Assembly (NCBI RefSeq): GCF_929443795.1
Contig: NC_064888.1
Coordinates: forward strand, 33,009,707 to 33,073,706
Direction of reading: 5' to 3'
DNA: 64,000 nt
Source: Astur gentilis
Lineage: Eukaryota > Chordata > Aves > Accipitriformes > Accipitridae
Shown here: positions 48,040 to 60,288 of the stretch, piece after piece
Numbering within the stretch: position 1 is the first letter of the stretch
How the letters are laid out: every line of letters starts with the position of its first letter
Notes under the pieces: model-generated
Database searches by the model: none
What the model was told of the DNA's origin: nothing
What the model saw: the letters and a program-made list of their open reading frames with translations, nothing else
Made by a program: the position numbers and the translations under genes

Positions 48040-48330
48040 GAAAATCTAAAATAATTTTACTGAAATTACTCCAGATTTATAGCTGAATTCACAGTCCTAC
48101 ATCAACTCGTATTTCCTTTTAAGGTGTATTTGCTATATGTGATTCTAAGAGACTTTTAAAAAGATGTAAATCTTTTAATCTCTTTTTTCCATTTCCAAGC
48201 AGAATTTAGTATTTATGCTAAGTTACCGGCAGTTTGGATAAGGTAGGTATGAATTCAAATTGTTATTAGCTTTCAACATCCAGCCAATATTTGTGTAAAC
48301 AACATCATTTAAACGTAATATGCTAAAATC
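48040..48330. promoter_or_regulatory. Conserved-element-like patch with a FOX site
   Basis: TGTAAACA (forkhead consensus) occurs at 48294-48301, a CCAAT word lies 10-15 bp before it, and several ATTTA/TTAAT words surround it. It lies directly before the palindromic relic at 48364, so part of the patch may be old repeat sequence. Confidence 0.2.
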
Positions 48331-48363
48331 CCATTGCTATTCATAAGTTGTGCAATTAGTAGA

Positions 48364-48448
48364 TGGGCCAAAACTGAGGTAAATTGTAATAACTTCACTG
48401 AAGTCAATGGAACTTGGGCTAATTTGCTTTAGATATGATCTAGCCCAC
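48364..48448. repeat. Second possible palindromic amniote-type repeat relic
   Basis: Begins TGGGCCAAAACTGAGG and ends GATCTAGCCCA, so the outermost bases (TGGGC / GCCCA) are inverted. The centre holds CACTGAAGTCAATGGAAC, the hallmark word of the palindromic GGGCCAAATTCTG-type repeats that are common in turtles and crocodilians. It lies about 390 bp from the relic at 48839. Internal arms are badly decayed, so confidence is moderate at best. Confidence 0.4.
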
Positions 48449-48639
48449 TTTTCCCTTTAGCACTATATTCTCCTGCTTTCTTTTCCATGACAGTTCTTAT
48501 GCTGGCCTCCAAATTTCTTTGCAAAAAACCCCAGGGTTTTGTCTGCATCCTTTTTGGTCGTAATTTCTACAGTAATTTTTATTAGTGTCAGGATGAACTC
48601 ATGATTTTTCTCATGATTAAAAAAGCCCTGAAAGCTGCA

Positions 48640-48696
48640 CCTCCATCTCTCCTCTCTCCTCTCTCCTCCACTTCCTTTTTTCCCCCCCCTTTTTTA
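48640..48696. repeat. Polypyrimidine tract with CTCTCCT units, C8 and T runs
   Basis: Fifty-seven bases with almost no purine, built from about three CTCTCCT units, then TTTTTTCCCCCCCC and TTTTTT, immediately followed by six A. It can in principle form triplex DNA. Confidence 0.88.
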
Positions 48697-48838
48697 AAAA
48701 AGGATTTAAATACAAGCTATAGCAAAACCAACACTGGGCAAATATTAAACAACACACAGCAGAAAAAAAATGCAGTGACCTGGGCGGTGTTTGCAGTTTA
48801 GGAGCTGAAAAGATGCATTCATGCTTTGTGTAAAAGAT

Positions 48839-48913
48839 TAAGGGCTTGATCCTGTTTTCACGGTGTCAGTGGGAGTTCTGCCACCATTCAACAGGGGATG
48901 GATCAGGTCCTTA
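48839..48913. repeat. Imperfectly palindromic ancient amniote-type repeat relic
   Basis: The 14-base arms at 48839-48852 and 48900-48913 are inverted copies with two mismatches, giving a 75-bp potential hairpin. The arms carry the words TTGATCC and GGATCAGG, and the middle has GTCAGTGGGAGTTCTGCC. This combination resembles a palindromic repeat that is abundant in turtles and crocodilians, with arms like GGGCCTGATCC and a centre containing GTCAATGGGAG. The identification is from memory of that family; the inverted arms are seen directly. Confidence 0.5.
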
Positions 48914-49303
48914 AGTTATTTGGTGAAATGGCTCAGCCAAGGATTGTAACTTTCAATACACAAGAGCACACATATACTGTGGCCAAAATAAACTCAAAAT
49001 AAAAAACCTGTCTCTGGTGGCTAAGCCATGTGTAAGATCCTGCTTTGAAACTGGGGCTGTTGTGTGTAAATGAGTGAGTAGGTTCAGTAGAGAGGGCACA
49101 GAATGACCTTTTCCCAAGGAATATTTGAAGAAATGTTCAAATTTTGCTACACAGAATACACTGATCTGCAAAGATCTTGGTAACACAGGAAGGGGACTGG
49201 CAAGGCCAAGGGACTTAACGTGGATCTCAAGTCATGTCCTAGAGACCAGGGCTCCATTTGCAGAGGAAAGCTTGTCTGTCCCTGAACTATGTCTCTGCTA
49301 CGG

Positions 49304-49335
49304 TGGCAGGAATATTTGTTGGCAGGAATATTTTT
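49304..49335. repeat. 16-bp tandem duplication
   Basis: TGGCAGGAATATTTGT is repeated at once with one mismatch; the second copy runs into a short T tract. It lies about 60 bp upstream of the CR1 fragment at 49396. Confidence 0.9.
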
Positions 49336-49395
49336 TTTTCCTGACTTATTTTTCTGACAGATAATATTCCTGATGTGGTGCCCTACGTATTGATC

Positions 49396-49717
49396 AGAGA
49401 GGAGGTTGTAGCGAGGTGGGTGTTGGTCTCTTCTGCCATGTAACAAGTCATAGGTCAAGAGAAATGGCTGCAAGTTGCTCCAGGGGAGGTTTAGATTAGA
49501 TATTAGGAAAAATTTCTTCATCGAAAGGGTTGTCAAGCATTGGAACAGCCTGCCCAGGGAAGTGGTTGAGTCACCATGCCTGGAGGTATTTAAAAGACAT
49601 GTAGATGTGGTGCTTAGGGATGTGGTTTAGTGGTAGATTTGGTAGTATTAGGTTAACAGTTAGACTCGATGATCTTAAGGGTCTTTTCCAACATAAGTGA
49701 TTCTGTGATTCTATGAC
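49396..49717 (+). mobile_element. CR1 LINE 3' end fragment
   Basis: About 320 bp matching the CR1 3' terminal region closely, including the segment around 49480-49560 that in consensus reads as the end of ORF2 and start of the 3' UTR. It ends with the diagnostic repeated tail (ATTCTGTG then ATTCTATG) at 49700-49717, which sets the orientation as plus. It looks younger (less diverged by eye) than the copies at 27386 and 22372. The stretch around 49618-49645 superficially resembles a tRNA 5' half but is part of the CR1 consensus. No coding capacity remains. Confidence 0.92.
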
Positions 49718-52489
49718 TATATATAAATCCAGAGCAGAAAACTCTCTGAGGAAGGGGAAGGATTAAAAAGTTGAGAATCAGTCTCTTTTATAGCTGTTTT
49801 CTGGCTAGCAACCTGGCCAAGCACTTTTCAGTGTATTGTTCCCAAAACAATCAGAACATGCAAACAGTGAAAAAACAATAGACAGATTTCTCCAGAAACC
49901 TTACCCTTCTCATTCCTGTGCTCCACTCCCCCACCGACTCCATGACGCAAACACTTGCCTAAAGTCATCTCCCCCCATTTTGTGAAAGGTCACAAAATCA
50001 ATGGCTGATCTGTACATCCCTCTTTCTGTCCCTTAGATTCCAGCCGGCTGAAATCTCTCAGTCCTACAAAGAGACAAGAAAGGGTTAAGCCTGCTTCAGT
50101 TTCACCTGTACCTTCATGTTGGCTTTCCTCATCTAAACCAGGTAAATTGAGATCCTTCTGGGAGATGACTCTTAGCAAATACCAGCATTTGTAAGGTAAT
50201 GTCTGCTGTGTACTGTGACAGCTAACGCTCCTGCATTTCCTCAAGGTGTTTGCAAGCTGTAGTGTCATTGCTATAGGGAAGAATGTGTTTGCGGAGAAAC
50301 TTTGGCATGCCATTTGAGTTCTCAAATTTCCTCCTTGCTAAACTCCACGCTTCTCGCGAAGAACCCGACAGGAAGGGGAGCAGCTGCGTTACGTGGAGGA
50401 GGAACGTTACAGGAGTCTTTTATGTTGCTTTTAGAAGTGCCATCTATCTCAAAAGAGATGGCTGCGTATCAATATCCTGGATTCAAACTCTGTTGGAGAT
50501 TACCTTGGTCCATGGCATGTCAGCTATAGCTATAAGAGTCTACAGCATATCACCTAATGTCTGGATTGCATCTTCTCGGTAGGTTTAGTCGTATGCCAGC
50601 TTTGCTCCCAAACCGACTTGCCCTAAGGTCAAATGTGTACCGGGGTGAGCAGGAGGGACCCAAGAGCACAGCTTCTGGCAGGCGATATAAGCCATAAGAT
50701 TGGTTTAGCTTTACCAGTGTCCTGCACCCTGCGAAGGAGTGAGGGAGGTTACCACTAGGAAAATCCCCAGTGCCTAGGGGACGGATCAGAGTTGCTAATA
50801 GGCCTTTTGTAACTCTGGGCACTTATATTCTGTGTGTGTTTGTGCTAAAAGTTCAGATGCCACAATATTTTATCGTACATGAGACAGTATGTAATAAACA
50901 CTTTTAGCAATGTAAAAATACAACATCAGTTGTGCATCAGTTATAAGCAGAAAATGGGGATTTTTCCATCTGTACTTAGCTTTAAGTGAAAGAAATAACT
51001 TAAATGGAAATATAGTTGTTGTGCAGACTACTACAATGAATGACAGCTCCTGCTTCTCCGTAACATATGAAAAGCTAACTGATTTCTGTGGGAAGAAGCT
51101 GTCAGATTTTGTATAGCACAGCAGAAAGTGCTGCATGGATGTTATTAATGAAGCTAAAGAGGCAGAAAGCATAGAGCTAATCTTGCTCAGAAAAAAGGAT
51201 CCTAGAATCCTTATGTGTGTAGTAGGTAAAAGCAAAAAAAAAGATATCATTCCAGTCAAACCCATAACTTTCTTATGAGCTGGAGAAGTACTGGTTACAG
51301 TTTTGTTTCTCATTAAGTACAAGTACTTTTTTCATTACTTTTTAGAATTTCCTTCTTGAGTTGGAAGCAGAACTGCTTTGTGGCCAAACCAGATTCAGAG
51401 CAGGGTGATTAAGTGCCGTTGTGGCCTTGTTATTAAGCATCCTGTGGGGAAGAACTGCCAAATATTTTGACAATCAAAGGTACAGGACGTGGCTGGCTCC
51501 AGAGTATAGAAACAAGTGATGGACTGTCCCAGTGCTGTATCATGTGAATTCAATTCCAGTGCAGTCGTGCAGCAGCGTGACTGGGTCGTGAAAGATACCA
51601 AGTGCTCTCCCAAGAGGCTGCCTTTAGCAGCAGCAGAAATCCTTCTGAGCTCAATGTCTAGAAGGACTAGACTGTTAGACATCACTGCTTATCTGATGAG
51701 TGTTTTGGGAGGAGGTGAGCAGTGTTGTTCTGGTTACTTGTGGAGAAAGTTCTGCCCAGATGACAGAAGGACCCAGCACAAGTGGAAGATATGTTGTCTG
51801 TTGATCTTTGCAGGGAAGTTGGGAATGGAAAAGCTCTTCAGGTTTGCTCAGACCTGGGGTGGTTAGGTCATTGTGGCTGGTGGTACATTGCTAATTGATG
51901 CAAATATACGAAGCTCATAACACTGCTAACCTTGTTCTTTGGACAGTGTGTTTCATTTTCCACAGTTGCCAGTTGGATATATTCCTTGAAAATTACATTT
52001 GCTTGGAAAAAAATATAGTAAAAGCTGGTAAAAATTGACAGCAGTGTAATAGGGTTATGCAAAACAGAATGTAAAGAATTTCAGATAAGTGGCTTTTGCA
52101 AATCTGAGCCTTTTCCTTCCTTGTAGCTGTCAGCAGCTTAGCATAGAGAGAGCATCTACAGGAACAGAACTTAGGCAGTAAAGCTATCACAGTGAGGACT
52201 TTGGATGGGCAGAAATGATTCTTGTTTAACCCAAGGTTAGTGACAAATACAGAATCTAAAAGAAAAGCACAAACCCTAAAGAACACAGAAAATAGTACCT
52301 GCGTTTTCCTCTTCACAAAGGAGAGTTATAGGGTAAAATATATCCTAGTGGGGAGATCCTTTAAGCAAACTGTACTTGTGTCACCTGTAGCTCCTTCTTT
52401 CTCCCATTGAGATGGTGACTTAGATTTTCCAAGAATTTTAGAAATACATTGGAAAACAGTGTCTTTGTCAAGACCTTCTAGGATGAATT

Positions 52490-52518
52490 TCTCAATTAAT
52501 TAGGTGTAATTATACACA
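52490..52518. promoter_or_regulatory. Paired TAATTA homeodomain words
   Basis: CAATTAATTAGG followed by GTGTAATTATACAC puts two TAATTA or TTAATTA cores within 20 bp. Paired homeodomain sites of this kind bind many factors, and chance occurrence is possible. Confidence 0.2.
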
Positions 52519-54222
52519 TCACTCTGAGCCCCTAAGTAGATGTCGTCACCAATACTTGTGATTAAAATAAAGCACATGCTTGAATAGTTATTAAACATGG
52601 ATCTAAATCTTAAGGTGGACCAAAGGAGGGATAGCTGGAGAGGTACTGGGAAGATCTTTTACATAATTTAAGCTATTCCCCTTGTTTCTGACTTGAAGCT
52701 AAATGATTTCTAAGAGTCCAGTGCATTTATATGGCTCACTCCAGGGTACCAGTGTTTTATTTGCAGTGGCTCTGCTTATCCAACAACCCCAAGTAGTGTG
52801 AGGACGGTAGTGAATGCAGGAACTTTAATGGCATTAAGTCTTGGTAAACTCTACACTCAAGAGGGCTAAAAGGGAATAGATGTCTACTTCATGAGAAGCT
52901 CTGAAATTTTCACATCCTTTTATCCTGAATCTTCCATCAAGAACAGCATTTTTTAAAATCTATTACTTTAGATCTCAGCTTTTCCAATATTATCTTTAAA
53001 TTTACACTGAGCATAATTTGGTTTATTATTGTACAAAATGTCCCATGCTCCATTTCCATTTTTGATGCTCAGTTTTACTGAAATCAATGTGTTCCCATGA
53101 AAATAATTTAATCTGGCACATTTTCTGACAGAAGGATGTGTTTCCTTAGAAAATCTTTAACTGGCTTTAGACTTCAGCATACAAATGTGATTAATCAAAA
53201 AAGCAATCCAAAAGATGGCTCTTTGTAATGCCAGCAAGGCTACTAAGTGGTGTGCATGTTGCAATTGCAATCAAGCAGAGCAATTAAACTGGAAAATAAT
53301 GAGGGCAATTACTTGTACAAAGTTGAAATCCATTGATTTTCCACTATATGTTCCTTCTTACAGGAAACAGAGCATTTTGGGTTCAGAGAATCCAGTCCAT
53401 GGGCATTAAATATTTTGAAAGCTCTCAAAAGGAAAGGAATTCTTTTCACATTTTGCCTTATGGCTCAGGAGTATGCCTCTGTCAGGTGTGGTGTGGCAAA
53501 AAGGGCAATCAGAAGTTTTCTGAGAAGTGGCTTCTAAAAACTGCATAAAGTGCTTCTAGTTTGCCTTGGCCTAACAAGCACAGGCGTGTGAAATACAGAT
53601 TTTCAGATGAACCTTCGAGAACTGCAAGCTGCTTGACCCAGAATTGGCTTTGACATGAAAAAACTGCTTGTAAGAACCTAAAGTTTATATCAGGTTTAAT
53701 GCTAGTTGGGTGCACAACTTCTTAGCTATATCTTCCAACAGAGATGGACTCTAATGAAGTCTATATTGGTCTCATGTACCAATAAGAGTGAAAAAGAACA
53801 GATAGATCGACTTTTAGCTGGTATCCCTACACAAAATGCAGGGTTGCACCAATTCTTTTCTTTCTGCCCAGAAAAACCCCTTCTGCGAAGATTTTGGCAT
53901 CTAAACATCATTACACGCTGTGTCTTCTTGTTCGTTTTTGATCTTCTCTGTTGTATTTTTGCTAATTTTTGCTTCTTCTCTATAGTGCAAACTAATTATA
54001 GTAGGGACTTTTTATTCATGTGTACCACTGAACAGCTTCCTTTTTTTGATCTGAGCAATGATTATAATTTCATCATGTTTATAATAATAAGTTTGATTTC
54101 TTTTCTGTTTGCTTGGATGAGCATCAGGAAAGATAATGACAGAATTAAGTCCCACATTGGTAGGAATACTGCTCACATTTTGAAGACATGCAAAGATAGA
54201 GAAATAATATAGAAAATACTTA

Positions 54223-54242
54223 AAAATAAATAAATAAATAAA
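54223..54242. repeat. (AAAT)n tetranucleotide run
   Basis: About five AAAT units. They contain overlapping AATAAA hexamers by composition and start 11 bp after the end of an AT-rich open frame (53754-54212). Confidence 0.92.
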
Positions 54243-55604
54243 GAATCTTTTCCCATTGTTCTTCAAAATGTATTACAAATCAGTCAAGAAGCTTGTTGCC
54301 AAGAAGAAAGTTTCTTGGTTAATTCCTGGGTCAGTACAGAAACAGACCTGTGGGTTTCTTTAGGAATGACAGCTACAGACATACAAGCAAGGGTCATCGA
54401 GGTCTACCTAGCTCCGTATCCTGTCTCTGATCAGGGCCAGGGAAGGATGCTTAAGAAGCGTTTTAACAGCAGTGCCTATAAGGACTGATGCAGCTCTAGG
54501 TATATTCTGATTTCTTTTCCAAACTGGAGAGACCCTGGGTTATACATTCTCTCTGCCTATAGGATTCATCCATCTTTCTCAGCCTTTTCTGTTCTTTTTC
54601 TAGTACTACTACTCAGTCTGTGAGATGGGTGGCCACACCACTTGCTGTACTGAAAGCACCAGAGAGTCAATTAAAGTCAGTGAAAAGGAACTAGTGAATT
54701 CACTGAGTCTTTGGATCCAGCTTGCTTTTATGTAATGAAATTGAAAGGTACAGTTGATTTTCAGAAACGTGATTAACTCCAATCAGGTAGACAAGCAAAC
54801 CTATTAAATCAACAAACTATGGCATGTCCCCAAGTGACCCTATGAATCAAGACATACAAGGACATATTAAAAAGTTTTTAATTATTACTTTTTTAAATGC
54901 CTGGTTTAGTTAGGATCTAGAAAATATACAATGATTAATGACTAGCTAGTCAAGTGCCCATAAAAATGTATTAATACCCCTGAGAATGATAAATCTTCTT
55001 TAAGTGAATAGAGCCTAACAATCAAGGATCACATGTTCTCCAGACCTTTTGATAAATGTTCTTCCTATTACTTCCAATAAACTTTGATACATGAAACTGG
55101 ATAATTTATTCCCAGTAATTTATCTTTGTTCTCATGGGTATCAGCTCCTCTCTTTCTGTATTTTCTTCCTAGAGAAACACAATGGATGTTAGATCAGCAT
55201 CAGTAACAATAGGCGTAATAAAAAATCAACTGGAAGATACTATGGAAGTTCAAATTAATAGCATGGCAGCTGCTTGGTTAGATTAGAAAAAGAGTGGTAA
55301 AGCAGCATGCATTGTGTCTTCTGTACTATGGAAATTCTGTACATATCTACTATGAATAATTTCATTTTGTTCTTAGTTCACACAATGCTTCACTAGTGTA
55401 CTTTATTGCTATGGGTAGGAATGGGTCTTGTTATATTATATGTGATCTACATACCAAGAACAAAAAAGCAAGTTCTGGATGCGTGGGTTTTATTTGGGAT
55501 TTCTGCTGCATGAAACATGGATTAGAAAGCTATCAGGGCAGAGAGAAATCTGCCTTTTTTGTTTAGGTAGGTTTTCAGAAGTTTGTATCTTTTTACATGC
55601 TGTT

Positions 55605-55666
55605 ATCCACCCATCCATCCACCCATCCATCCATCCATCCATCCACCCATCCATCCACCCATCCAC
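55605..55666. repeat. (CCAT)n tetranucleotide array with CCAC interruptions
   Basis: About 60 bp of CCAT/CCAC units in a 4-bp register. It is open in one frame, where a four-unit (12-bp) period gives a run of Ile-His-Pro-Ser, but this is a by-product of the repeat, not a protein domain. A 12-A run follows at 55676-55687. Confidence 0.96.
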
Positions 55667-55687
55667 TTGCTAATTAAAAAAAAAAAA

Positions 55688-58600
55688 TTCTGGCTAGAAC
55701 TATATGTGGCTGAGAGACTTTTAAGTATTTTTCTTCTGCAGATTATTTTGCAGTTTGTATAAAATTAATTAGCTTCAGTTCAGTCCCAATAAATAAGGGG
55801 GACTAAAATCCAGAACTGTACTTTATTTTATTTATTTTTGCAAGTGATTAGGAATCTGCACCAGCCATCTCAGACATCATTCTCCTGCCATTCTTTTCCA
55901 GTCACGGAGCTTTCTCCTTCACAAAATGTGGTCTATCAGAAACAAACCAGTGTACTGCCTCACTATAGAAAATAGAAATCTAGGTGAGATACAAGAAGAA
56001 ATCATTCTGATGCCAGGTGCTGCAGGCATGATCATAAATAGAGGAACGGGGCATTTCCAAAGGAGATGACGCCCCTGAATAGACAGCAGTAGGAATGAAA
56101 AGATGAGCTTCAAAGCTCTGTAGCTGGAACAATACAAGGTGCTCTCTTCTAAGAGATTCGGAGATGTGTCTTGGAAGGCTGAGGACAGTGTATGCTTTTT
56201 GGGGGTCACTGTTTGAGCAAGGGGATTCTCTGGAATGAAGAGCTTTAAAACGCTTGTTAAGGTGGGAATGGAGCTTAAAGGACTTGCCAAGATGAGAGAA
56301 ATCTGCAGAGCTTGCTGCCCTCAGAAAGCTGGGTAGTGACTTCACTGGGGAGCTGGAGGAGAGATATCAGAGTTGATTAATGTAAAAAGGATCTGTTTGG
56401 GTTGTAGGTCAAAAAACAAAGGATTTGAGGTAGAGAAGATGGATCAATCCTCTATGTAAATCAAACAAAAGGTCAGTTCTTTTCCCAGCTTATGTGTCAT
56501 TTCAGAGGGAAGAAGCTTGCAAAGTACTGTGAACAGGGCGTACTGTGTACTGCACTGTACAGCTGGGAAAATGCCTCAATGATATTCAAACTGCAGAATC
56601 TAATGTTTATTCCCAGTTTTCACTCAAGCTGTTTCAACTAAATACACTGCAGGACTGTAAGAAAGTCTATGGTACAATAGAAAACACCTTCATTCTTTTT
56701 ACAGAGTTAATGGGACGATTTAAAGTGAATTTTCCCTGTAAGTAATAAATTTCTTTAGGGATTAACAATTTTTTTGCTTAGGTAGAACATTTATTCCCCA
56801 ATGATGGACTGCTTTGATCATTAGAATAAGCTGCCACTACAGTGGTATCACGTTCTCTATCATTTATTCAAGGTTTTTGAAAGAAGACTAAACCTCTTAT
56901 GAATATTAAGCATTCAGACATGTTTTTTTTTACTACCTTCTGTTAAGGAAAAGTGGGGAAACAATGACCTTACTCTACTTGGTCCTTCTACATGCAAAAG
57001 CAGATCTCACCGTTGTTCTTTCAGCTCGGACGCCAAAACCCAGGGAGGTGGAAAAGGAAGATGTGGGGGTCATTTGTAACACGAGGAGTCTTTTGCTGAC
57101 TCCTTAACGGGTGAATGCCAGGAGGTCAATCAATCAGCAAAGAGGAGGGGAAAGAAGAGGAATATGTCTGGGCTGCTCTGAATCAACCCCATTAAGGCAC
57201 GTGTTTGCTGAGGCAAAAAGGCCACAGGGAAGCACAGCCACCTGGAAAGGACAGCGCAGGGACAGAGCCAGGATGATCTGCCCTGCTGTTATCCACAGCC
57301 TGTGTTCGCGGGGGAGAATGCATATTGTGTTCAGTCCCAGTCAGAAGGGGAGAATTTATGCAAGTGAAAAAGGTCCTTTTGAAGTATAATGGATCAACAA
57401 TCTATTGCTATACAATCTATGAGCTATACGCAATGAGTGCTGTGCAGAGAAATCCATCTGCAAACTGCTTTTACATCATCGGCTTATGTTTCTATGTACG
57501 TATTTACGTATACAATATTCCATCTTCCTTTCACTGCACATCATGCAGTGATCTTTCCTCTGGCGTCTGCCTTCTGCCTGAAAATTTTCAGTATAGTGAG
57601 AAATACATAGAAGAAGGAAAAGAGCTCCACTGCAGACCCTGATGAAGAAATGTTGTGTAACTTAAATCATATGCCTCAAACCATAGCTACCCACGGAGCA
57701 ATGGTTGGCTGTCATGTGGTGAGAGAGGGGAATGGCTCGTCGAAGCGTGCCCTCACCTGCTGCAGCACAACGGAGCGTGCGGTGTGGCCCAAAAGCATCA
57801 GGCCCCGGAGCGACAGTCCTCTGTAGGAAGCACTGCCCTGTAGATTTGCCATTGCTCCAAACTGTTTTCAGACAACTCTATCTGAACAGTGACGTAAAGC
57901 CATGGTGACCACCGGGCAGATGCAGAAGGGGCATGGTTTGGCTCATATCTGAGCCAATATTGTACCATTTCCAAAGTGCATTGGAACATTTTGAGACAGC
58001 ATGTGGTTATTATTATACAAGTTAAATTTCCATACAATATCATCTTCACTATGAATAGGACTTGGGAGAATAAAGCAATCATTGGCTGCTGCAATTTCTC
58101 CTTGCTATAGTTAATAGTTAGTCCTTGAAAAAATGTGACTCCGGGTTTTTTTGGTCATCTATCAAAGTAGCTCTGGCACCATTTCATCTCTTTGCAAAAA
58201 TTTGGGAAAACAGGATCTGTGGATGAGAACGTATGCTGTTTCATACTGATAGTGCATTGCTAGGCTGGTTTGATTAAATTTCTTAATGGAAGTGCATGGT
58301 TATTTTCTTTGTCATACTATGTTCTTGGGCGGTGAGTTGAAGGAAGCCACTGGTGCCATATGCCTTGTCCTGGCTGCTCTTTCGACTGCTTTTTTGGAGT
58401 GGTTGAAGTGTAACACTGCGCTCAGGGAGGAGATCCTGGACTGGCAGGGTGCGTTAGCTTGGTGCAGCTGTGACCAAAAGCTGTGCTCCCTCCTACCCAT
58501 CCTCTCGCAGACTTCACTAAAAACAGCCTTTCACCCCACAAGGAGGAGGTTGGGTTGGCAGCACTCCCTTTCGCCTCTCCTGTTGGCAGAAATGAAGCCA

Positions 58601-60288
58601 TTGCTGCCACGTGGCTTCACTTCACAGCTTGGGGTGTCAGGAGTGACTTCTCCAGGGGCTTCTTCTGGAGCTCAAGTTACTGGTGAACAATAAACTGACA
58701 AAATCTGGGATTGTAATGTTTTATCCCAAGTTTTATTTCTAGCTCTGATTTGTTCCTACAAGCTTTCACCTCTAGATTTCACCCCACATAATTGATATAA
58801 TGTCATTGCTTCAAAGCATGTCATTTGCTCAGTAACGGTCCCAATTACTCATGGGTTACTGACTTTGGCCTTTTAAAATGCACTAGCTACAGGAAGTACC
58901 ATGACCCCAATTACTACAGATATGTTCATGGATCAAAGACCCTGTGGTCAGACTTCTCCTCCTGACCAATCATTAACCAGGAGGAACATTGTGGAGCTGC
59001 CACTGATTTTTCTTGAGTTACTTTAGTGGGATGACCATATGGTGTGTACCTTGCTCCTTTCATCTGTAGATGACTTCCAGAATATTAGGCAGTTGAACCT
59101 GACAGGACTTCTGGAAAGGACTTGGATCGACTTAGCAGAAATTGAGCTTGAAAATACTTTGGGGTGCAACATCTTTCCCATTTCCCCCATCCTTATGGGT
59201 TGTTCCATTAGCACAAATGTAATGAAGAGCAATTTTTTCACACCTAATTCACAGGAAGTTTTAGACACCTGACACTGCAGCTAAGTGTGGCCGAGGGAAG
59301 AACGACAAATCAGTTCTTGTTTTGGCTATGGTCTTTGCAGCAGCTTTCTAGATACTTTTCAATAGTGAGAGGGGGAGGAGAAAGGCATGTTTGAACGTGA
59401 GTGAGATGAAGACCATCTCCCAAGTCTGTGAGTCCTTTCTGCCCCTCTGACTGTCTCCCGAGGACGCAAACTCAAAGGGAACTTGGACTCCTGGGACCTT
59501 TTACATAAGCTGTCCTTAAGAGTTCAAGGTGAATGGAGGTTACTTTAGGCAGCATTTGGAGTGCTGCCTCGGTATATGGACAGATTATCGTACACGGCTT
59601 TCAAGGCAACAAATCCTCAACCTTATTTTTGGTGGGACAAATAATTTTCAGAGTGCTAGGTATTTCTGTTAATGGGGGGGCTTTCTGATGTGATCACCTA
59701 ACATCTTTCACAGGAACAGATAGCCCTTGCTGCATTTGTAGTCAGATCCTATTTTGTATCACTAGGAAATGCATTCCTTTACCCACACAGTATATTAGAA
59801 AACCATACACACATCTACAGAGTAATTTATATAAGCACTACAAAATTGTGATTGTCAGGAAGCCTTGCATTAAAACTTTCATTCCTGATTAGAAGATGGC
59901 ATGCTGAGTACTTCAACCCACTTTACACTTCAAATCAAGCTATTATTAGGGCATCTGTCTGTTCACGCTTTCACTTAATGAGAGCTGTTTTTTAGAGATG
60001 CAACAATGATACACCCAATATAAACTTTCAGCAAAACCTGCCATTTTGTTTGGCAACTCCTTGCAAAATAAAAAGGTGAATCCTGCTTTTGCAAGGCTTG
60101 AATAACTCTGAGTACATTGATGTGAATCTGTATATTGCCATTTTCCCTTCAGCATAACTTTGTAACTCCCACATGGAACTTGGCCCATGTTGCATCCGTG
60201 TTGGGTTAATGTAATGCTGCAGTGCACATGGATTGTACACTCATTTAGACCAGAGGATCTAGCCTTTGGGATACTAGAAGGAGCATAT
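55688..60288. other. Unique non-coding sequence
   Basis: Contains a CpG-dense patch at 57738-57812. A 135-codon frame at 58286-58693 ends on a TAA that overlaps an AATAAA hexamer (58688-58695 region) but shows no domain. A G7 run lies at about 59667. Confidence 0.5.

Larger units (their letters stand above)
49718..55604. other. Unique, mostly AT-rich non-coding sequence
   Basis: Includes a CpG-dense patch at 50348-50406 and a 152-codon ATG frame at 53754-54212 that encodes a Phe/Ile-rich, hydrophobic peptide as expected from AT-rich DNA. No gene or transposon recognised. Confidence 0.5.

Noticed and set aside
49618..49645. tRNA-like A-box text (GGTTTAGTGGTAG)
   Set aside because: It is part of the CR1 3' UTR consensus, sits inside the CR1 fragment at 49396-49717, and has no acceptor stem or anticodon arm.
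55479..55673. Open frame with repeated Ile-His-Pro-Ser
   Set aside because: It is the translation of the (CCAT)n array, not a gene.
58684..58700. AATAAA next to the end of a 135-codon frame
   Set aside because: The hexamer overlaps the stop codon and there is no downstream GT-rich element or transcript evidence.
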